From: Agrypnia vestita
Taxonomy: Eukaryota; Arthropoda; Insecta; Trichoptera; Phryganeidae
NCBI GenBank assembly: GCA_016648135.1
Contig: JADDOH010002002.1
Span: forward strand, 62,001 to 126,000
DNA: 64,000 bases
Direction of reading: 5' to 3'
The translations under genes were made by a program, and so were the position numbers. The notes beneath the pieces were generated by a model. The model did no database searches, was not told the origin of the DNA, and worked only from the letters and a program-made list of their open reading frames with translations. Positions 57,011 to 64,000 of this stretch are shown in pieces; positions within the stretch are counted from its first letter, which is position 1; every line of letters starts with the position of its first letter.

Positions 57011-57514
57011 CATGCGAAAAGTCGATACACGGTAGTCGACGTAGTTCATTAATTAATTATTATGAACAAAAACCACGATTGATTTTAATGAGTTCCGCCT
57101 CTTAAGTGTAACCATATAATTTTGACAATTAGCCGGCGAATATAATAGTAATGTAGGGTTTTTTATGTTTATCTCCACAGTAGACGCTACAATTTACTTG
57201 ATTCTTCAAGTGTCTGTGTGTGATATGGAATGACACAAGAACTTAAGCCGATGGAAACATAACACAGCGCACTCATCACACTAGCAAAGGAATATGATCG
57301 ATGTAAAGTTCAATTGAACGATAATCTTGAATGATATTGGGGTGAAATGGGGATACTATGAGTATGAACATCTGATTTTTTTTAAATCAAATACCTTAAA
57401 ATTGACGAAACTTGTATTATTTGTGACTATTTCATATAGCCGGAACTGTACGGCTGACATCCATATTTATTTGTCTCCTCTTATATTTAGTAACGTAATT
57501 AAAAAATATATCAT
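57011..57514. other. Unassigned
   Basis: Nothing is recognised. Confidence 0.45.
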
Positions 57515-58078
57515 TTTTACTCCCTTTATATTAACTCGTGGCGTCTGCTTGCTTGCCGGCTTGCCGGGTGAAAAAAAATTGCATCGATTTTAAACCCTTT
57601 TCCCGCGATCTAAACGAGCTGAAACTTGGCAAGTAGACTCGTGGCAACGATCAAGAAGATCTATCAAATTTTCGTTAAAAAAAATTAATAATTATAGTAT
57701 AATTTCGGATTTTTAGAAATTTTATTGGTTTTTTCAAATTGGAATCATTAGAAAAGTTTGATTAGCAACGGCGCGCCGCGGCGGCCCGATAACGTCGCGG
57801 AATATTTTCTAAATTTGAATTACTCCGTCGGTATACATAATAGGTACTTCACTACGAATGTCGAAAATCTAAATTGACTGACAAATGTTTTTAGAATTTA
57901 ATCTTCAAAAGATGAAATGTCTTATCAAAGCTCATAAGATCTGACATTTTAGAAATATATTAAGTTACTGTAAGTTTAGTGTTGTTATATGTTTTAATTC
58001 GTCTTTAATTGTTGTTATATTTTACAAAGAGAGGGAGTATAATAAAAACTTGGTTTTTATGGGTTACTTTTTAGTTGT
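57515..58078 (+). mobile_element. Dispersed repeat, family A (copy 5) with a replaced core
   Basis: The 5' half (TTTTTACTCCCTTTATATTA to about 57750) and the 3' tail (GAGAGGGAGTATAATAAAAA, GGGTTACTTTTT) are typical of family A. Positions about 57760-58025 are not found in other copies. They begin with a very CpG-rich tract (GGCGCGCCGCGGCGGCCCGA). This is either an insertion or a distinct subfamily core. Confidence 0.75.
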
Positions 58079-58349
58079 TTAATTTTCTCCGGGTTCGATT
58101 TTATTTTCATTTCCCACCAATTCTTCTGATCTGCGGCATTCGTGACGGCTTCCTGAAATGAGGCATTGGTTGCAGACTTGACTGGACCCATCTAGTTGGC
58201 GATCTCCTGCGGAGTTGGGTCCTCCCAACTTTGCCCTGTATCACCATCTTCTACATTGCATCCGTATCTCTTGTGACATGTCACCGAAGTATTTTAGTCT
58301 GTGCATTTGTACTGTGAAAGTGCAAAATTTGTGCAAAATGAAGATGTTT
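58079..58349. other. Unassigned moderately GC-rich stretch
   Basis: AGTTGGCGATCTCCTGCGG, GTTGGGTCCTCCCAACT (a small hairpin) and CATCCGTATCTCTTGTGAC. Possibly a reverse-oriented LINE fragment, but I cannot match it. Confidence 0.3.
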
Positions 58350-58535
58350 TTTTTTAAATAGAGATGCAAACGCGGAATACGTGTCACATCGGTATTCTTA
58401 CTATTTTCAAACTAAGCTAAACGCTTGTGCTATGAAAATAGGACTAAATTGCTGGTCTGGAGTGAGGTTTGAACCCGCGACCTTTGGATCACGAGGCGAG
58501 AGTCCTAACCACAAGACCAACAAGCTACTCTTATG
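58350..58535 (-). mobile_element. tRNA-derived SINE S2, copy 3 (minus)
   Basis: The plus strand reads GAGATGCAAACGCGGAATAC, AAACGCTTGTGCTATGAA, GAACCCGCGACCTTTGGATC and ACCACAAGACCAACAAGC, the exact reverse order of the 16193 copy with good identity. Confidence 0.8.
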
Positions 58536-58579
58536 TATGTTTGTTTTGTAGACTGTTGCTATATAATGTTTGTTTGTTT

Positions 58580-58770
58580 TAAGGTTTTCAGGGTCATTCA
58601 GAATCTTCTGCGAGCAGTTTTCTGGGATATTCTGCCATCGTCAGGGCTGCATTGCATGGGTCCATCATCAGATATTCACGGCTATATAGAAACGCTGTCA
58701 TCACCATACTCATGGCACTTTTATTTTCTCGGTGTCCAAGTCTCTTAGCTATGCATAAAGATAGAGAAGA
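58580..58770 (-). mobile_element. H1 element copy with degraded hammerhead-like motif
   Basis: The plus strand has TTTTCAGGGTCATTCAGAAT and TTTTCTGGGATATTCTGCC. On the minus strand CTGATGA (58665-58671) and GGACCC are intact, but the GGGATCCGAAACGTC half is scrambled into GCAGCCCTGACGATGG. Non-functional. Short frames on both strands across it are shadows. Confidence 0.55.
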
Positions 58771-59094
58771 CTTGTTTTTCGGATACCTCACTCTAATGGA
58801 CCTGATGATTTGTCTTATTGATTGTTCAGTTGATTTTTTTTAGCTGTTTGTTCTGCTAAATTATATTATTTATATGTATTTATATATTGTGCCATCGTAA
58901 CTAACTTTTGGTAAATAATACAATACTTTTTTAAAAAATACTTTTTTCTCGCATATCGATACAGACTCTCAAGGTGAGCTGGGATAAAAAAATACTTAAA
59001 AATTAATCAATTAATTAATATCTTCAATAACATTAAAATGACTTTAAAGCAATATTATTTTAATTAATAATAAGAAAAAAATTGTATAAACCCA
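58771..59094. other. Unassigned AT-rich sequence
   Basis: Nothing is recognised. Confidence 0.45.
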
Positions 59095-59425
59095 TATTTA
59101 TTTAAGAAGTGTTTCGGACCCAATGCTGCCTTCATTAGGATACAACTTATAAAAATAAAAATTTGAAGAAAATACGATAACGAACTAATGTGAATACAAT
59201 TTTAATAAGATAACTATTTGCAAAAAGGATTTGCTTAACTATTATATTTATATAGCTATTAACACCATCTAATTTCCAAAATTTCTAAATTATCTAATTG
59301 TACTTATTCCCGTTTTATATGTTTTTAAAATTTCTTAAACCTTATCACTGTCAAAATAAGGGTTTGTTTCCAAGAGAAGATAGGCAAATTCAGAATAGTA
59401 ATATACTATTCTGAATTAGCTAATC
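59095..59425 (-). mobile_element. H2 element (minus) with hammerhead-like end
   Basis: The 5' end on the minus strand is a perfect 14-bp hairpin (59391-59421, AATTCAGAATAGTA / TACTATTCTGAATT). The body has GCAAATCCTTTTTGCAAATA and CACATTAGTTCGTTATCG. The 3' end has AAGTTGTATC, CTAATGA (59132-59138; one change), GGCAGCATTGGGTCC, GAAACAC. It is collinear with 51375-51725. Stem II pairs poorly here. Confidence 0.6.
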
Positions 59426-60119
59426 ACGTTTTGTTTTCTTGTTATCAATATAATTAATTTATTAATTAGGTTTGTCTGACTAAAATGTTTTCTTCTCCGT
59501 GGTTAACTTTACTAAATTAACAATTGCATGTTAAAAATCAGAAACCTGTTTTGCCGACCGAAGTCCATCAATTTTTTTCATAATATTAAATCATTACCGA
59601 TTCAATTACCAATATTTTTTACTCGCCTCTCAAGAGCTACCTTATACATGTTCAACAAAAGTGTATTCTATATTGTATTAATTAAAAAATTAAATCGTTA
59701 AAAATGCACTTGTTATTCCGTAAACCGAATTGGAAACAGGTTTTAGTATAGAGAATCAGAAGATGTTTAGTATTACGTCACCGGCTTGTAACATGATCTA
59801 AACACGATGGGGTACATAAATCATAGCCGAACCAGTTGCTGTCTGTCTGAATGTAAAAATGATATGTAAATTAATTGTGTAAAAAATATTTCTTGCTAAA
59901 TATGTGGTGATCAACTATCTGCACATCCAACCTTGAACTTGATAAATTGAATTTTTTTCCAAATTTATACCCACGTGTTGGAGTTATATTAATATCCGAT
60001 GCACATATTATTTTTATTACATTTATATTTTTTATTTAAATAATCGTTTTTAGAAAAAGATACATACCTGTATGTTATTTTAGCGAGTGATGTAAAAAAC
60101 TAGTATTATTATTTATTTG
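59426..60119. other. Unassigned AT-rich sequence
   Basis: Nothing is recognised. Confidence 0.5.
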
Positions 60120-60270
60120 TCTGGCTCCCGTGGTCGAGTGGTCAGGGAGCCCGCCTTCGCGGCAAAGGTCGATGGGTCAAATATCATTATCAACTTTACA
60201 AATTAGTTCTGTTTCAAAAGAAGTAATTGATAATGTAGAAGAATATAAATGTGATGTGTGATGTGATGTA
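60120..60270 (+). mobile_element. tRNA-derived SINE remnant with (TGTGATG)n tail
   Basis: GGCTCCCGTGGTCGAGTGG, TCAGGGAGCCCGCCTTCGC and AAAGGTCGATGGGTCAAATA resemble a tRNA head with an A-box. The body ends in TGTGATGTGTGATGTGATG. The B-box is eroded. Confidence 0.55.
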
Positions 60271-61003
60271 AAAAAGGTTTTCTTTACATTTAAAATAAGA
60301 AACTATACACCCCTTGAATACTTTTATTCTTAATTTTTAATACCTTTAATTAAATAAGCGTAATAATATAGAGATAGACTCCCTGGATTTTGATAATAAA
60401 CAATACTATTGGAGATGGTTATAATAAAAATTTTAATTATTAAAAGAAATATTCAAGTAATAGTGGACGTTGTATTTATTCGCGGAAATATTAATAAAAA
60501 TATTATTTAGGTATTTTTTTTAATACTTATTAGGGACACTAACAGGATAATGGGTACAAGATACTCTAATAATAAAACATTATAAATGAAGACTATGCCC
60601 ATTATCCCAATTACATGTGTCATCGGCACCTCTAGTACCATGTATTTTTACATTTATGTATATTTTACATGTACATTTATGTGTATTATATATTTTGTGT
60701 TTGAATGTAGTGCGATCATATAACAATATGTAAATAAATAATTGATTTAGTGGATCTATAGGTTCAGGTCATCGTTGAGAAAATGGATATTGTGTTTGAG
60801 TGAATTTTTGAACGATGATAAGGTGTTTGCAAGAATATCAGCATCAATGTTATGCTCAGCACAATACATATTATATGTGCGATACAACCTTGTGATGGGA
60901 GAATAGTAACCAACATTATTAGTGTGCTGGCTTATACTAAAGAATTCCGGGTTTCTTAAACGGGGTTTAACGTGCAAATTTATGTCCGATAGAGAAAAAA
61001 AGA
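60271..61003. other. Unassigned AT-rich sequence
   Basis: It contains a short imperfect tandem of TACATTTATGTGTATTTTAC near 60647-60690. A 73-codon minus frame at 60756 has no domain. Confidence 0.45.
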
Positions 61004-61485
61004 GGGATAAATTATAGAAGAGAGACGAAGCTAATTTATATATCAGAAAAGTGGATGGAAGTCTCTAATACGATGACTCAGGGCTTACAACCTGTATGAG
61101 CTAGCTTAAGTGATCACTTAACATAATTCAACGTTCACCAATTCCACCGTAAGAACAACCATAAATTATAAAAATTTGAAAGTTCTATATATATAAATAT
61201 GTTCGAAACAAGAAGCTTTCATATATTACTATGGTCTTTGCTAGAGACATCTGTTGATTTTTTTTTCTCATTAACAAGTTAGTATACACAGCTTTTATAA
61301 CTAGTTATGATACTTCTATATTTTATTTTTTAAAGTAGAGTTTTTTTAGCAATTTTTATTTTAACGTATATGATATTCTTTCGAATTATTAAACATGCTT
61401 ACTAGAATAAGCCTGAAAATCAAAAGAACATACATTTTTTCACATATAAAATAGCTTTTCTCTGTGAGACTTTTATAATTTATCC
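61004..61485. mobile_element. Family F element, full length, diverged arms
   Basis: Left end GGATAAATTATAGAAGAGAG, CGAAGCTA; right end TAGCTTTTCTCTGTGAGAC, TTTTATAATTTATCC. The interior keeps TAGCTTAAGTGATCACTTAA, AACGTTCACCAATTCCACCG and TTTGAAAGTTCTATATATA. Unlike 46890-47380, the internal parts no longer pair end to end, so the copy is old or was formed from a one-armed unit. Confidence 0.75.
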
Positions 61486-61566
61486 TTAATTAATTTTTTT
61501 TGTTTTATTTTTTATTTTTTTTATTTATTTATTTATCTTCATCTTGTTACATGACATAGGAGATGG

Positions 61567-61611
61567 AGCTGCTCATCTCACTAGGAAGAACCTGTGCCGA
61601 GATGAGCAGCT
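61567..61611. repeat. Perfect 13-bp hairpin
   Basis: AGCTGCTCATCTC and GAGATGAGCAGCT around a 19-nt loop; upstream lies a TTTATTTATT tract. Non-coding. Confidence 0.9.
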
Positions 61612-62149
61612 GAACAATATAGTGAGAACAAAAAATAATAAAGATATACAACAAAATACTATATAACTATAAGATTAATTAATTAATTAATTGAGTATAT
61701 AAATATAAAATGTTGATAATAAGAACAGTATATATTGTATAATACAAAAGCAATAAAGAAAGTAATGTAAAGTAATATATATAAAAAATCATATGCATGA
61801 ATAGTAACAAAATATACATATAATAGCACAGTTAAAAATATATTTAGGTGTATACCTATATAAGAAAATTAAATGAATATTTGTGTATATTAAATAGTGA
61901 TAAGAAATGAAGTTTGATGAGCAATAAATTATGACCTGTTTTCGGCAGTTGGGTATTTGTGCAAATGGAGGTGACAATAATGTATTCTCAAATAGTGTTG
62001 TGTAAAAAGTTAAGAGTAGGGTATCCACACTGACTATTATTATTTATAAATACAAATTATTGAAAATATGATGTATTCACAAATAGGAAATACTGAGTGC
62101 AATAAATGAAAACAGGACGGTTGCGAATAATCTTCTGTTGTTATAATAT
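61612..62149. other. Unassigned AT-rich sequence
   Basis: Nothing is recognised. Confidence 0.45.
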
Positions 62150-62690
62150 CTTATGCCGACCGACTCCTAACTTGTTCCCAATGTATAGTACCCGCTGGCT
62201 AGTAAAAGAGTGGTGGCATCTGGTGTTCCCGGTTTAAAAAGCTGCGCCCCATTGAATCATTTATACTCTGGAAATGTGGCCAGCCCTGATTAATACACAC
62301 ACTGCAATATCTAAGCAATTAATTAATTTTATTATATAGTACTTTTGTCCTCATTTCGTTGCTAAACTGTTCATGTCGGCACAAGTTGTTCTAGTGAAAT
62401 GAGTGGCTAATTTCTTTACATATTTGTATTTAAGTTCACAATTAATATACGTGTGGCGAACCAGACCTGCCTGGACTTCTAGCCCCTCGAGCGTCCCAAA
62501 CGGACCAATCGCGCTCGAGAAGCCGAGGCGCCCGCAAAGTAAGGCAACCATTCTCTCTCCGCCCGGCGCTCGCGACACCACGCAACACTGCATCTTGCGC
62601 TTCGTACATTTTTGTACCCGCATTTTCCTAACATGTAAAGTTTGTGACATCAATAAACGGTCGAGTTAATTGTGAATACATTTTTCTATT
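62150..62690 (+). mobile_element. Possible solo LTR or promoter-plus-polyA block
   Basis: A TATTTAAG TATA-like box (about 62427) precedes a GC-rich stretch with the inverted repeat CTCGAGCG / CGCTCGAG. AATAAA (62652-62657) lies in CATCAATAAACGGTCG, then GTTAATTGTGAATACA. Promoter, compact GC-rich leader and poly(A) signal within 250 bp is the layout of an LTR. No primer-binding site, polypurine tract, target duplication or internal gag/pol was identified, so limits are uncertain. Open frames on both strands (100 and 88 codons) reflect GC richness. Confidence 0.3.
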
Positions 62691-63054
62691 CATCCTGTAT
62701 CGCATCCCGCTCCGCCTTACATACACATTCACGCACATTCACACGCCTTCAGCGTTGCACTCGACATGCATCAGACTGATTGTGCATTTCGGCAGAGGTG
62801 CACAGTCACACTGATTCCTTCGCGAATACACACACACAGTAATATTCAATCATATCCGCCACACTGGTGATACAGATTTGATATATAATACCACACAACC
62901 CATTTGCCAAACACACATAAAATACAATATAACATAACACTACCTTATAAAAACAATTCGCAGTGAAACACGACACTTCTCTGCTAGTGTAAATATAATA
63001 TAGGCAGTACGAATAAAGATTTTCTTTAAATAACAAATAAAAGTTAATGATTTA
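62691..63054. other. Unassigned
   Basis: ACACATTCACGCACATTCACA-type short repeats near 62722-62745. No gene. Confidence 0.4.
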
Positions 63055-63385
63055 TATATTTGGCCACATTGGATGAAGGCCTATTTTAACGACAGCCACT
63101 CCTCGCTAGCAAACGCCCGCATCCAGCTACTTCCTGCAAATCATCGGTCCAGCGAGCTGGGAGACGACTTATGCTTCCGCTAACAGTGGGGGGCCTCCAC
63201 TATAGAACTTGTTAGCTCAACGATTGTGCCCCACCCATTACCATTTCAGCTTTGTTACACGGCGGACTACTTATTCTATTCCTCAAGGTCACGGCGAGTG
63301 TAATCGTGATCGCCTCTTTGGACGACCTCAACTTATGGATGAGATTTGTCTTGTCCATGTGTTAGCAACGCGAATTAGGAGTAAG
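63055..63385 (-). pseudogene. LINE reverse-transcriptase 3' fragment
   Basis: Minus frames give VRRVTKLKW.WVGH (the conserved RRV..LKW.W.GH segment), then after a shift ARWTDDLQEVAG (conserved RW.DD...VAG), then a GLHPMWP-type end encoded by AGGCCTTCATCCAATGTGG. This is the standard LINE C-terminus of insects, with frameshifts. The plus frame at 63209 is a shadow. Confidence 0.65.
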
Positions 63386-63539
63386 AGAAACATTTAAAAG
63401 ACTGTGACATTACGTATTTAAAGACCTAGTCCTTCATTTATATTAAAAATAACCATCGTGTTAAAATTTTACAAAAATATTTTTTTTATTTACGATAGAA
63501 CAACAGGCCACGAAACCTAGTTACTGTAAAGAAAAACAT

Positions 63540-63655
63540 CAGAAACACCCTGTCTTGAGAAAATCACATAGTTGTAGGTGACCTCACCGGGAATCGAACC
63601 AAGAACCTCCCTTATGAGAAGCCAGTATCATGTCCACTGAACGACGAGGGGCAAA
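63540..63655 (-). mobile_element. tRNA-like SINE remnant
   Basis: The minus strand reads GCCCCTCGTCGTTCAGTGGA, CATGATACTGGCTTCTCAT, B-box GGTTCGATTCCCGG, TGAGGTCACC. A partial cloverleaf is possible, but acceptor ends (GCCCCTC / GAGGTCACC) do not pair in register. A SINE head is more likely than a tRNA gene. Confidence 0.5.
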
Positions 63656-64000
63656 AGAAAATATTGCAATTTATATTTTGAGCGGATTATTAGATTAATT
63701 GAGAACTTTGGATTTGACCGTTATTATAACTAAGTTCATGCAACCGGTTCAAAGTCTATGTAGTATCTTTACGAAATATGTTAAATTCAATTTTATTATT
63801 AACTATTGAAATGTTAGATTTTTTTATTTCAAATCATGTTATGGCGTTTATATTAGAGATTTAGTAAAATTTTAAGTTGCCTTTCAGTACCAATCTAACA
63901 TACAAATAACATAGAATTAGAGATAGATAAATTAAAAATTGGAAAAAGTGTTAACAGCTAATTAAATATTATAAATAAACGATTCCTGTTCGCAAATAGT
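63656..64000. other. Unassigned AT-rich sequence
   Basis: Nothing is recognised to the window end. Confidence 0.5.

Noticed and set aside
56771..57052. 93-codon frame
   Set aside because: Lies almost wholly inside repeat family E; its DRRTD part translates the GACA tract.
57..64000. CRISPR arrays, rRNA or bacterial operons
   Set aside because: No regularly spaced repeats, no rRNA-like sequence and no dense coding; the window is eukaryotic non-coding DNA.

Overview
This is a strongly AT-rich eukaryotic window with no host gene that can be read end to end. The reverse-transcriptase relics, tRNA-derived SINEs, short inverted-repeat elements and hammerhead-like motifs suggest an arthropod nuclear genome, most likely an insect and possibly Lepidoptera. 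That assignment is inference. No bacterial-type coding density, rRNA, intact tRNA gene or CRISPR array is visible. Nearly every open frame above 60 codons is a chance frame or part of a repeat.

What can be recognised is mostly transposon remains. There are about a dozen 3'-end or reverse-transcriptase fragments of LINEs (12110-12690, 14290-14770, 15600-15850, 24290-24500, 33110-33660, 34474-34835, 36236-36570, 38790-39240, 41335-41440, 48876-48945, 53455-53710, 54740-55680, 63055-63385). Several belong to one family, here called LINE-L. At least five SINE families (S1-S5), plus one isolated tRNA-like arm at 63540, are present; two S1 copies sit head to head at 22148-22420. A repeat of about 430 bp, family A, has five copies (3885, 11557, 28270, 56165, 57515). 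A foldback family, F, has six copies, including a nearly perfect 491-bp palindrome at 46890-47380. Other elements are a TTAA-flanked transposon (49173-49935), a TA-flanked element with arms of about 190 bp (25899-26423), a hAT-like MITE (7472-7718) and a possible hAT transposase tail (42045-42248).

The most interesting layer is a dispersed set of about ten hammerhead-ribozyme-like motifs (CTGATGA, stem II, GAAAC, then a short palindrome such as ACGT or ACATGT). They fall into at least three short families (H1, H2, H3) with no protein-coding part. Several lie at the apex of, or just inside, long inverted repeats. Known Penelope-like elements and retrozymes carry minimal hammerheads, so these look like non-autonomous relatives. 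The 51 kb locus holds two such elements 40 bp apart.

Other notable signals are an array of 5-bp GAA/TTC units at 29703-29762 that fits the heat-shock-element consensus, next to a perfect 46-bp palindrome; a 44-bp perfect palindrome at 18343-18386; several palindromes of 40-100 bp; and blocks of more complex, GC-richer single-copy sequence that may be conserved non-coding DNA. A few candidate host exons (8571-8729 minus, 32517-32567 plus, 34999-35208 plus, 26697-27010) are given at low confidence. The window is best read as intergenic or intronic DNA whose visible structure comes from old and some recent mobile elements.
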